From DSUN01 sp035527715 (GTDB taxonomy: Bacteria; Planctomycetota; PUPC01; DSUN01): a stretch of 28,546 nt of DNA. The translations under genes and the position numbers were made by a program. Under the pieces are notes generated by a model. It was not told the origin of the DNA. It searched no databases and saw only the letters and a program-made list of their open reading frames with translations. Location of the stretch: NCBI GenBank assembly GCA_035527715.1, contig DATKZY010000202.1, positions 1-28,546 on the forward strand. Reading direction: 5' to 3'. How positions within the stretch are numbered: position 1 is the first letter of the stretch; every line of letters begins with the position of its first letter. Shown here one piece after another: positions 1-6,449 of the stretch.

Positions 1-1
1 T

Positions 2-70
2 TCGGAGGCTCAGAACGCGGCCACCTATCTCGAAGGAGATTACACGCACCTCCGCCGCGAATGCCCTTGA
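2..70 (+). CDS. C-terminal tail of an unknown gene (left-truncated)
   Basis: An open frame enters from the left edge and ends at a TGA at 68-70, giving only the last 22 residues (ending ..LRRECP). The stop overlaps the -35 box of the next promoter, exactly as happens at the end of the following gene, which suggests a real gene end. Too little is visible to name a family. The C-terminal RREC resembles the RRES ending of the small protein that follows, so a duplicated gene end is possible. Low certainty that it is coding. Confidence 0.3.
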   Translation, partial: SEAQNAATYLEGDYTHLRRECP

Positions 71-96
71 CAAACCCGCGCGCGGCGGGCTACAAT
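67..96 (+). promoter_or_regulatory. Sigma-70-type promoter for the antitoxin-like gene
   Basis: TTGACA (67-72) and TACAAT (91-96) are separated by 18 bases and lie 25 bases ahead of the ATG at 121. The TGA stop of the preceding frame is inside the -35 box. A ribosome binding site AGGAGAG lies at 109-115. The -10 box is preceded by GGC, a feature shared with other promoters of this window. Confidence 0.75.
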
Positions 97-120
97 CCGT
101 GTGCGCACAGGAGAGTAACC

Positions 121-315
121 ATGACCACACAGGTCGAGAAAATCGCGGAACAGGTCAAGGCCCTTCCCGACGACCAGCGGGAGGAGTTCCTGTCCTGGCT
201 CGCCGAGTTCGAGCTCGAGCACAGCGATGAGTGGGACGCCGAGATCGCTCGAGACTCCCAGCCGGGGGGCCGCCTCGAGCGCGTCCTCCAGCGCGTCCGC
301 CGCGAATCCACTTGA
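121..315 (+). CDS. Small antitoxin-like protein (addiction-module type)
   Basis: A 64-residue acidic-then-basic protein. The first half (VEKIAEQVKALPDDQREEFLSWL) has the LP-xx-R/E-x-x-FL-x-WL pattern common in small addiction-module antitoxins. This is followed by EWDAEIARDSQPGGRLERVL, matching the W-D-x-E-I-x-x-D-x-x-x-G-x-L pattern that precedes ParE/RelE-type toxins in such operons. The start at 121 is chosen because AGGAGAG stands 5 bases ahead and the promoter -10 box ends at 96; an ATG at 61 would lie inside the promoter. No RelE/ParE toxin follows; the next gene encodes a TIR-like protein with its own promoter. The family call rests on pattern recognition only. It could instead be an orphan antitoxin or an unrelated small regulator. 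Confidence 0.6.
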   Translation: MTTQVEKIAEQVKALPDDQREEFLSWLAEFELEHSDEWDAEIARDSQPGGRLERVLQRVRREST

Positions 316-339
316 CAAACGGGCCCGGGGGGCTACAAT
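312..339 (+). promoter_or_regulatory. Sigma-70-type promoter for the TIR-like/PRTase/SLOG cassette
   Basis: TTGACA (312-317) and TACAAT (334-339) with a 16-base spacer. The antitoxin stop codon TGA (313-315) is inside the -35 box. Expected transcription start is near 346, leaving a leader of about 78 bases before the chosen ATG at 424. It is the second copy of the repeated promoter segment. Confidence 0.7.
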
Positions 340-423
340 CGCCAATGCTCTCGAATGCCGCTCATCACTCCGCGGCCCAGGCCCTACGCGCGGATCAGGC
401 GACCATCGTTGGGGCAGAACCTC

Positions 424-1383
424 ATGACCAAGCGACGTGTGGAGCCACCACCGATACGCCCGAGAGAGTTCAGATCCGTCGAGGAGAACGACTCTGGCAT
501 TGCGAAGCTTGAGCGCCGGATTCGAGATCTCAATGAGCTGGATGTGACCGCTGCGTTCCTCAATCACACCGGCGCAGATGATGTCGTGCGAAGTGACGTG
601 ACGGATACCATACGCGAGGTGTTCGGCCCTGATTCGCCAGAGTTCCGTGAGCACGGCCACAAGAGCATCTGGGCCGGCCCAGCTTACATGGGCATGTCTC
701 AGGCGGGGATACTGAATGGCATGGAGCTTGGTCGAAGGCAGAAGATCGTGATCCTCAACGGCTTGATCGAGCGGCTCAAGGAGAAGCGGGAGGACCTGCT
801 GGCAGCACGCAAACCGCCGGCCCCTTCTGCCCCTTTCGACGCCCTCAATCTGGACCCGCGGATCCTCAAGAAGATCACCTGTGAACCTTCAGACCCCCCT
901 GAGATCGCTTCGGGGCTCGACAAGTTTCGCCAGGACCATGGCGACCGTCGGGTGGCGCTCATCATGATGCAGTTCACGAACACGAAGGCGCATGACGAGA
1001 TTGCTCGCGTGCTGAAACGAAGCCTGGATGCCCACGGGATTTTGGGTCTGCGAGCAGATGACAAACAGTATTTGGACGATCTCTTCCCCAACGTGAAAGT
1101 GTACATGCATGCGTGCGAATTCGGGATCGCTGTGTTCGAGCGGATTGTGGCCGACGACTTCAATCCCAACGTGTCCCTCGAGGTCGGGTACATGCTGGGC
1201 ATGGGCAAGGACGTTCTGCTGCTCAAGGATCGAACTCTCAAAACGTTGCCAACGGACCTAACTGGTCGCTTGTACAAGGAGTTCGACACACTCGAGGTAG
1301 AGGCGTCGCTGCCCAAGGAAGTAAACAAGTGGCTGGCAGATAAGGGCTTGATCAAGCCGGGTCGGTCAGGTTCAGGTCCCTGA
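424..1383 (+). CDS. TIR-like / nucleoside-deoxyribosyltransferase-like nucleotide-binding protein
   Basis: A 319-residue soluble protein with two parts. Residues about 20-115 are a helical domain with a W-x-G-P segment. Residues about 175-310 form a Rossmann-like domain: a first strand ALIMMQF (178-184), then NPNVSLE at 247-253 followed by VGYMLGMGKDVLLLKD and LPTDLTGRLYKEFD. The N-P-N-V-x-x-E-x-G-Y pattern with E253 as the likely catalytic acid is shared by TIR-like and deoxyribosyltransferase-like domains that cleave N-glycosidic bonds, including NAD in immune TIR proteins. The ATG at 355 is rejected because it lies about 9 bases after the predicted transcription start and adds a Pro/Arg-rich stretch; the ATG at 424 has only a weak GGGG ahead, so the start is uncertain. 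It heads a same-strand series with a phosphoribosyltransferase and a SLOG protein. NAD cleavage is inferred, not shown. Confidence 0.65.
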   Translation: MTKRRVEPPPIRPREFRSVEENDSGIAKLERRIRDLNELDVTAAFLNHTGADDVVRSDVTDTIREVFGPDSPEFREHGHKSIWAGPAYMGMSQAGILNGMELGRRQKIVILNGLIERLKEKREDLLAARKPPAPSAPFDALNLDPRILKKITCEPSDPPEIASGLDKFRQDHGDRRVALIMMQFTNTKAHDEIARVLKRSLDAHGILGLRADDKQYLDDLFPNVKVYMHACEFGIAVFERIVADDFNPNVSLEVGYMLGMGKDVLLLKDRTLKTLPTDLTGRLYKEFDTLEVEASLPKEVNKWLADKGLIKPGRSGSGP

Positions 1384-1497
1384 GGTTCTGACTGGCCCCC
1401 CTCTGGCTCAACGGAAGGGCGTCGCCCAGATTCGAGATACCGACGACCTGACCCCGGAAGTCTGAGCCGGAACGTTGGCAAGCCGAGGAGGCGCACA

Positions 1498-2088
1498 ATG
1501 GCGGTCTTGATACACCCAATGCAAATCCCGGGGTCGTGGAAGCGAGGGTATGTCCTGGACTACCATACCAAGAGCAGTGACTTCCTCGGCTACGATGAGT
1601 ACGGACACCCGCGTTTCGACACCGTTCGCACGGAGGTGGGCGAACTGCTGTATCGCTTGAAGTACAGAGGCCGCAAGGATGCCCTGGAGGAACTGGTAGC
1701 GGTTGCCGCCAAGTTCATCAAGGAGTGGTCGCCCCCGCTCGATGCCATCGTGCCTGTCCCCCCCTCCAAAGCCAGGGCAGCCCAGCCTGTCATGCGGCTG
1801 GCAACGGGGCTCGCCCAGGCTCTCGGTCTGCCGCTGCACGACGTTGTGCGGCGCAAACCGAGCCCGAAGCAGCTCAAGGACGTCTTCGATTACGGTGAGC
1901 GGATCAAGCTGCTCGAGAACGCGCATGACGTGACAGGGACCGCTGTTCGTGGCAAGTCGGTCCTTCTCGTTGACGACCTGTACCGATCCGGTGCGACCCT
2001 CAACGCCGTTACTGCGGCGCTCTATGAGCAGGGCAAGGTGTCGGTCGTGTACGCATTCTGTCCCACCCGCACCCGGAGCGCCTCATGA
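1498..2088 (+). CDS. ComF-like phosphoribosyltransferase
   Basis: A 196-residue protein of the type I phosphoribosyltransferase fold. The PRPP-binding loop VLLVDDLYRSGAT is at 155-167, with the paired aspartates D159-D160. IVPVPPSKARAAQP (84-97) matches the substrate-side loop of ComFC/COG1040 proteins, and the C-terminus VYAFCPTRTRS is ComF-like. The N-terminal zinc-binding part of classical ComFC is absent, replaced by a segment with DYHTKSSDFLGYDEYG (21-36) and RTEVGELLYRLKY (44-56). Translation starts at 1498 with GAGGAGG (1485-1491) 6 bases ahead. A 114-base gap separates it from the TIR-like gene, and its stop overlaps the next start by 4 bases (ATGA). Activity on PRPP is expected from the family; the acceptor base is unknown. 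Natural-competence function is unlikely without the other com genes. Confidence 0.8.
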   Translation: MAVLIHPMQIPGSWKRGYVLDYHTKSSDFLGYDEYGHPRFDTVRTEVGELLYRLKYRGRKDALEELVAVAAKFIKEWSPPLDAIVPVPPSKARAAQPVMRLATGLAQALGLPLHDVVRRKPSPKQLKDVFDYGERIKLLENAHDVTGTAVRGKSVLLVDDLYRSGATLNAVTAALYEQGKVSVVYAFCPTRTRSAS

Positions 2089-2618
2089 GCACCGTTTTCA
2101 TCGGGGGCTCAAGACACATTGGACGCTTGAACAGCGTCATCCGGGCGAGGCTGGACAAGATTGTTGAGCGTGGCCTTCGCGTCGCTATCGGAGATGCCAA
2201 CGGCGCCGATCGGGCCGTGCAGGCGTTTCTCGCAGAGCGGCGATACCCAGACGTTGTTGTGTACCGTATGGAGGCCGAATGCCGAAACAACCTTGGCGGA
2301 TGGCCCGAACACGTCGTCCAGGCAAACGGAGAGCGCGGGTTCGAATACTACGCGCTAAAGGACGCCGAGATGGCCCGCAACGCCGACTTCGGGTTCATGA
2401 TCTGGGACGCTGAGAGCAAAGGCACGCTCCTGAACGTCTTGAGACTGGTCGAATCAGGCAAGCCGGTGGCCGTGTACTTCTCGCCAACCCACGAGTGCAG
2501 CACCATCAGGACAAAGGCCGACCTGAACGCCTTGCTCAGCAGATGCTCCGAGCCCGACCGTCAACAGCTACGGCGCTTCCTGGATGGGGCCTCGGTCCAA
2601 GCGCTGCTCTTTGCATGA
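2085..2618 (+). CDS. SLOG-family (YspA/LOG-like) nucleotide-binding protein
   Basis: A 177-residue protein with a Rossmann-type SLOG fold pattern. GGSRHIG (7-13) is followed by GDANGADRAVQ (36-46), as in YspA-type SLOG proteins, where G-x-x-x-G-A-D forms the nucleotide loop. WDAESKGTLLNV (107-118) matches the conserved D-x-x-S-x-G-T segment near the end of the domain. LOG relatives hydrolyse nucleotide 5'-monophosphates to base and ribose phosphate; other SLOG proteins are thought to bind nucleotides or ADP-ribose-type ligands. The start overlaps the phosphoribosyltransferase stop as ATGA, which points to translational coupling and joint function. No membrane segment or signal peptide. The exact ligand cannot be told from the sequence. 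Confidence 0.7.
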   Translation: MSTVFIGGSRHIGRLNSVIRARLDKIVERGLRVAIGDANGADRAVQAFLAERRYPDVVVYRMEAECRNNLGGWPEHVVQANGERGFEYYALKDAEMARNADFGFMIWDAESKGTLLNVLRLVESGKPVAVYFSPTHECSTIRTKADLNALLSRCSEPDRQQLRRFLDGASVQALLFA

Positions 2619-2683
2619 ACCGGTGGGCGGCCCGCTAGCAACGTGCAGAGCACGAGCAAGATTCGAGGCCCTGGAGATCACCA

Positions 2684-4297
2684 ATGCCTGAGAAGCGTGG
2701 GCCGAACATCCTGTGGGTGTCGTTCGAGGACACCAATCCCTTCTACGGCTGCTACGGCGACGCGGCGGCGCGCACACCGAACCTCGACCGCCTCGCCGCC
2801 CAGGGCTGCCGATGGCCCAATGCCTTCTCGACCGCAGGCGTCTGCGCCCCCGCCCGCTCCGCCGTCATCACGGGCATGTACCCCATCTCCATCGGCACCC
2901 ACCACATGCGGACGGCTCACACCCACCCCGCCACGCCCGAGATGCCCACGCCCTACTCGGCGGTCGTGCCGCACTATGTGAAATGCTTCACGGAGTACCT
3001 CCGCGCCGCAGGCTACTACTGCACGAACAACGTGAAGACCGACTATCAATTCGCCCCGCCGCTCACGGCCTGGGACGAGTTGACCACCGAGGCCCACTGG
3101 CGCAACCGCCGCGACGCATCGCAACCCTTCTTCGCCGTCTTCAACCCCACCGAGACCCACGAGAGCGGGATGTGGCCCGAGAAGTGCCCCGAGCCGACCT
3201 TCGACCCCGCCGCGATGCCCCTGCCGCCCTACTTCCCCGACACGCCGAAGGTCCGCCTCGCCATGGCCCGCATGTACACGCACATCGAGAACAGCGACCG
3301 GCTGCTCGGCCAGCTCCTCGCGCAACTCGAAGGGGACGGGTTGGCCGACAACACGGTGGTCTTCCACTGGAGCGACCACGGGCCGCTGCCGCGCGGCAAG
3401 CGCTGGCCGTACGACTCCGGCATTCGCATCCCGATGATCGTCCGCTGGCCCGGCGGCCTCGAGCCGGGCAGCGCCTGCGACGACCTGGTGAGCACGATTG
3501 ACCTCGGGCCGACCGTGCTGTCGCTCGCGGGCGTCGAGATCCCGCGCCACATGCAGGGCCAGGCCTTCCTCGGCCCCCAGAAGGCCCCGCCCCGCCAATA
3601 CGTCTTCGCCGCCCGCGACCGCCACGACGAAGCCTACGATATGGTCCGCGCCGCCCGCGACAAGCGTTTCAAGTACATCCGCAACTGCCGTCCCGACCTC
3701 CCGTATCTCCTCTGGATTCCCTACCACAACCGCCATCCGATCGTCCAGGAAATGTGGCGGCTCTACCTCGCGGGCGAGCTGACGGGGCCGCAACTCCTGA
3801 TGTTCCAGCCGCGGCCCGTCGAGGAGCTGTACGACACGCAGGCCGACCCGTGGGAGACGCGCAACCTGGCGAGCGACCCGGCGTGTCGCGCCGACCTCGA
3901 CCGCCTCCGCCTCGTGCTCGACGCCTGGCTCGACGACGTGGGCGACCTGGGCAGCATCCCCGAATCCGAGATGGTTCGCCGCTGGTATCCCGATGGCGAG
4001 CAGCCGGCGACGTCGTTGCCCCTCTTCATCCCCATTTGCGAGGAAAGCCCAGGGCAGAAGCCTGCCCCCGAGGGCGGCACGTTCCGCCCGCCCGTCGCCC
4101 TCCAACTCCATTGCGCCACGCAGGGCGCCTCCATCGCCTACACCCTCGAATCAGGCGAGAGCACTCGCTGGCTCCTCTACACCGCGCCGTTGCGATTGCC
4201 CGAGGGCACGAGCACCATCCGCGCCCGCGCCATCCGCATCGGCTACAAGGACAGCAAAGAGGCCGCCGCCACCTTCCACGTCGAGGCAACAGGGTAG
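2684..4297 (+). CDS. Sulfatase with C-terminal chitobiase/FN3-like domain, no signal peptide
   Basis: A 537-residue type I sulfatase. The formylglycine motif is C54-A-P-A-R58 (VCAPARSAVITGMYP). Metal-site segments are FEDTN (14-18) near the N-terminus and SDHG (230-233), followed by the usual Y-D-S-G-I-R-I-P block. It hydrolyses a sulfate ester after C54 is converted to formylglycine by a maturation enzyme not present here. Residues about 460-537 form a beta-rich tail (CATQGASIAYTLESGES.., IRARAIRIGYKDS) like the C-terminal domain of chitobiase/hexosaminidase enzymes. The start at 2684 has GGAG at 2673-2676. Unlike most planctomycete sulfatases it opens with MPEKRGPNILWVS and has no export signal, so either it acts in the cytoplasm or the true N-terminus differs. 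It lies 65 bases after the SLOG gene with no strong promoter between. Confidence 0.9.
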   Translation: MPEKRGPNILWVSFEDTNPFYGCYGDAAARTPNLDRLAAQGCRWPNAFSTAGVCAPARSAVITGMYPISIGTHHMRTAHTHPATPEMPTPYSAVVPHYVKCFTEYLRAAGYYCTNNVKTDYQFAPPLTAWDELTTEAHWRNRRDASQPFFAVFNPTETHESGMWPEKCPEPTFDPAAMPLPPYFPDTPKVRLAMARMYTHIENSDRLLGQLLAQLEGDGLADNTVVFHWSDHGPLPRGKRWPYDSGIRIPMIVRWPGGLEPGSACDDLVSTIDLGPTVLSLAGVEIPRHMQGQAFLGPQKAPPRQYVFAARDRHDEAYDMVRAARDKRFKYIRNCRPDLPYLLWIPYHNRHPIVQEMWRLYLAGELTGPQLLMFQPRPVEELYDTQADPWETRNLASDPACRADLDRLRLVLDAWLDDVGDLGSIPESEMVRRWYPDGEQPATSLPLFIPICEESPGQKPAPEGGTFRPPVALQLHCATQGASIAYTLESGESTRWLLYTAPLRLPEGTSTIRARAIRIGYKDSKEAAATFHVEATG

Positions 4298-4329
4298 TTC
4301 GTTCCCGCTGCGTGCGGAAGACCGGCTAC

Positions 4330-4345
4330 TCGTGACAGGTCACGA
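4330..4345. repeat. Perfect palindrome at the convergent sulfatase/PIN junction
   Basis: TCGTGAC-AG-GTCACGA, two 7-base arms around 2 bases, overlapping the stop codon of the minus-strand PIN gene (4340-4342) and lying 33 bases after the sulfatase stop. The 2-base centre is too short for a good hairpin loop, so a protein-binding site is as likely as a terminator. Confidence 0.5.
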
Positions 4346-4795
4346 CGATTGCAGAACGGAAAGCATGTCCACGGTGGTGAGGGCCTGGACGCCGCTCAGG
4401 CCGCGGAAGTGCCGGTCGTTGGTCCAGAGGGGCACCTGGAGGCGGAGGGCGAGAGCGAGGATGTCCACGTCGTCGGGGTCGCGGGCCTCCATCAGGCTCC
4501 GCGCCTGCGCGAGTTGGCTCTCGTAGAACGATTCAGGAAGGGCCACGATGGGCAGGGAGCGAAAGGTTGCCCGAACCTCCTCCGCTTCGATTCTGACGCC
4601 GCGTCGGGAGAGTTCCGCGGCGAGTTCTGGCAGGTAACGCTCGACTTCCCACGTCGTGCGGACCGTGGTGAAAAAGGCAAGGCGGGGCGCGGTGACGATG
4701 CGCATGGCCTTGCCCCGCAGCAACGCCGCAATCAGCGCGTTGGCGTCAACGGCGAACACGCTGCCGCTGGCGCCAGCGGTCGAAGTGCTCGGCAA
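4340..4795 (-). CDS. PIN-domain ribonuclease toxin (VapC-like)
   Basis: A 151-residue PIN-domain protein. The acidic metal-binding set is visible: D17 in VFAVDANALIAALL, E50 in TTWEVERYL, D108/D109 in RDPDDVDILALAL, and D127 in TNDRHF. VapC-family toxins cleave RNA and are held inactive by the cognate antitoxin. Translation most likely begins at a TTG (4795), because GGAGG lies 6 bases ahead of it; this start is inside the antitoxin gene, giving a 50-base overlap. A GTG at 4759 (just before VFAVDAN) would also give a full PIN domain but has no clear ribosome site. The overlap and order (antitoxin first) fit a type II toxin-antitoxin operon. Confidence 0.85.
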   Translation of the reverse strand: MPSTSTAGASGSVFAVDANALIAALLRGKAMRIVTAPRLAFFTTVRTTWEVERYLPELAAELSRRGVRIEAEEVRATFRSLPIVALPESFYESQLAQARSLMEARDPDDVDILALALRLQVPLWTNDRHFRGLSGVQALTTVDMLSVLQSS

Positions 4796-4991
4796 CGTCT
4801 TCCTCCGTGACGCCTGCGCGGGAGAGAGCGGCCTCCAGGTCCTCCGCGCGGCGCACGAGCAGCCTGGCCTCAGGCATGCTCACGTAGTCCGCGAGGGCGC
4901 GGGCGACCAGTTGGTCCAGGTCGGCCCCCGCGGCACCCTCGAGTGCGCGGAGTCTTGCGACCAAGTCGTCGGGAATCGTGACCGTGCTCAT
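4746..4991 (-). CDS. VapB-like antitoxin of the PIN toxin
   Basis: An 81-residue protein. The N-terminus MSTVTIPDDLVARLRAL has the short strand plus helix expected of a ribbon-helix-helix DNA-binding domain, and the rest is helical and highly charged (LARLLVRRAEDLEAAL-like pattern, ending RWRQRQRVRR), as in antitoxins that wrap a PIN toxin. The ATG at 4991 is preferred over a GTG at 5012 because a G-rich GGGGG lies about 9 bases ahead and MSTVTIP is a typical antitoxin opening. It overlaps the downstream PIN gene. Such antitoxins usually repress their own operon; no clear operator was identified. Confidence 0.75.
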   Translation of the reverse strand: MSTVTIPDDLVARLRALEGAAGADLDQLVARALADYVSMPEARLLVRRAEDLEAALSRAGVTEEDVAEHFDRWRQRQRVRR

Positions 4992-5053
4992 GGCACACCC
5001 CCAAGCTACCACCTTATCACCGCCCTACATTCTACGCGCAGGGGGTTCCGCGT

Positions 5054-5106
5054 GCAAGGCCGCACGCCTTGCCGGGGAGGTGCTGAATCGGTGGGAGGTG
5101 CTGAAT
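5054..5106 (+). repeat. Hairpin plus 14-base direct repeats upstream of a promoter
   Basis: GCAAGGC (5054-5060) and GCCTTGC (5066-5072) form a perfect stem with a 5-base loop. Directly after it, GGGAGGTGCTGAAT occurs twice (5075-5088 and 5093-5106), repeating every 18 bases, which ends 8 bases before the -35 box at 5114. The spacing would put the repeats on nearly the same face of the helix (period 18 bases, under two turns), so an operator is possible, as is a degraded repeat element. Confidence 0.5.
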
Positions 5107-5113
5107 GCCCATG

Positions 5114-5142
5114 TTGACACCAGGCGACAGGGCGGCTAGAAT
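5114..5142 (+). promoter_or_regulatory. Sigma-70-type promoter of the Gfo/Idh-M23 pair
   Basis: TTGACA (5114-5119), 17-base spacer, TAGAAT (5137-5142), preceded by GGC as in other promoters here. The gene starts at 5207 with AAGGAGG at 5194-5200. Confidence 0.8.
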
Positions 5143-5206
5143 CGCCGCGGTCAGCCGCCTCGTCGTCCGCAGTGTGATCGGGAGTTGATCTGGAAGGAGG
5201 ACCGCC

Positions 5207-6439
5207 ATGCGGGAAGACAAGAAGCCGGAGGCATTGAGCCGTCGCCAATTCGTCGGCGCCGTGGCGGCCGCGGCGCCGCTGGTCGGAGCGGGGCTCGCGC
5301 TCGCCGCCGAGCCGGCGCCGCCGCCCAAGCAGTTCGACCGCAAGATCAAGATCGGCCTGCTCGGCGCGGGCGGACGCGGCCGCTGGATCGCCAACCTCTT
5401 CAAGAAGCACGGCGGCTACGAAATCCACGGCGTCGCCGACTACTTCGAGAACGTGGCCAAGGCCGCCGGCAAGGCCCTCGGGGCCGACGAGGCGCGCTGC
5501 TTCGGCGGCCTCCAGGGCTACAAGAAGCTCCTCGACAGCGGCGCCGAGGCCATCATCATCATTGACGTGCCCTACTTCTATCCCGAGCAGGCCACCGCTG
5601 CCGTCCAGGCCGGCGTCCACGTCTACATGGCCAAGCCGTGCGCGACCGACGTGCCCGGCGTCCTCGCCATCGGCGCGGCGGGCAAGCTCGGCACCGAGAA
5701 GAAGCTGTGCGTCCTCGTGGACTACCAGCTCCCCCTCGACGCCGCGAACATCGAGGTGGCGACGCGCGTGCGCGAGGGCGCCCTCGGCCCCATCGCCCAC
5801 ATCGTCTCCTACGGCTTCGCGGGCGCCTGGGGCGACCCGCCCAAGGGCAAGACCATCGAGAACCTGCTCCGCAGCGCCTGGCTGTCCCACGTCGCCCTCG
5901 GCGGCGACGGCATCGTCGCCTACGACATCCACATCATTGACGGCGTGCAGTGGCTGATGGGCAAGCGCCCCGTCGCCGCCTGCGGCGTGTCTCGCACCTG
6001 CCGCCCGAATCCCCACGGCGACCGCACCGACTGCGCCGGCGTGGTCTTCGAGTACGAGGACAAGGTGCTCTGGACCCACGTGACGCAGGTGCTGAACAAC
6101 AACATGGACGTCGGCTCGCTCACCGCGAGCATCTACGGCCTTTCGGCCACGGCCCGCCTCGCCTACTGGGGCAAGTGCTACGTCAAGGGCGGCCCCAAGC
6201 ACTTCGTGAAGGACGCGGGGAGCGTCTACGACCAGGGCGCCATCCGCAACATCGCCGACTTCTACGACAACGTCACCACCGGCAAGTTCGACAACCCGAC
6301 CGCCCAGCGCGCCGTGGACGGCACGCTCACGGCCATCCTCGGCCGCGAGGCCGCCGCCCGCCGCTGCTACCTCACGATGGACGAGCTGGTCAAGGAGAAC
6401 AAGAAGCTCGACGTGGACCTCACGGGCCTGAAGGCGTGA
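5207..6439 (+). CDS. Tat-exported Gfo/Idh/MocA-family oxidoreductase, variant EKP motif
   Basis: A 410-residue protein starting with a twin-arginine signal (SRRQFVGA, 11-18, then a hydrophobic stretch to about 34), so it is probably folded with its NAD(P) in the cytoplasm and exported. The Rossmann dinucleotide motif GLLGAGGRGR is at 50-59. The family EKP motif appears as A142-K143-P144 (VYMAKPCATD): the catalytic-type lysine is kept but the glutamate is alanine. The C-terminal half has GGDGIVAYDIHIIDGVQWL (232-250), matching the conserved His/Asp region of the substrate domain. Strong ribosome site AAGGAGG 6 bases ahead. It is followed by an M23 peptidase 10 bases downstream. Planctomycetes carry many such proteins of unknown substrate; sugar or cyclitol oxidation is the family role. 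Confidence 0.88.
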   Translation: MREDKKPEALSRRQFVGAVAAAAPLVGAGLALAAEPAPPPKQFDRKIKIGLLGAGGRGRWIANLFKKHGGYEIHGVADYFENVAKAAGKALGADEARCFGGLQGYKKLLDSGAEAIIIIDVPYFYPEQATAAVQAGVHVYMAKPCATDVPGVLAIGAAGKLGTEKKLCVLVDYQLPLDAANIEVATRVREGALGPIAHIVSYGFAGAWGDPPKGKTIENLLRSAWLSHVALGGDGIVAYDIHIIDGVQWLMGKRPVAACGVSRTCRPNPHGDRTDCAGVVFEYEDKVLWTHVTQVLNNNMDVGSLTASIYGLSATARLAYWGKCYVKGGPKHFVKDAGSVYDQGAIRNIADFYDNVTTGKFDNPTAQRAVDGTLTAILGREAAARRCYLTMDELVKENKKLDVDLTGLKA

Positions 6440-6449
6440 GCGGACCGTA

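Larger units (their letters stand above)
51..340 (+). repeat. Direct repeat of a stop-codon/promoter segment (51-97 and 296-340)
   Basis: Two copies share TCCGCCGCGAAT, then three variable bases, then CTTGACAAAC, a variable GC-only centre (11 bases in copy 1, 9 in copy 2), then GGGCTACAATC. Both copies carry the stop codon of the upstream frame inside TTGACA and both form complete promoters. The two GC centres differ in sequence but each holds a self-complementary run (CCGCGCGCGG; GGGCCC/CCCGGG). Confidence 0.8.

Noticed and set aside
355..423. Upstream start for the TIR-like protein
   Set aside because: The ATG at 355 lies about 9 bases after the predicted transcription start and adds a Pro/Arg-rich segment without character; 424 is preferred, though not certain.
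40..660. Minus-strand open frame of 206 residues over the antitoxin and TIR-like genes
   Set aside because: It is antisense to genes with recognisable motifs and clear promoters; no family motif or ribosome site.
1498..2088. Competence gene comFC
   Set aside because: The zinc-binding N-terminus of ComFC is missing and the neighbours are not competence genes; only a ComF-like PRTase is supported.
2678..4111. Minus-strand open frame of 477 residues opposite sulfatase 1
   Set aside because: Arises from the GC-biased third positions of the sulfatase gene; low-complexity Ala/Val/Gly/Glu/Arg composition and no domain.
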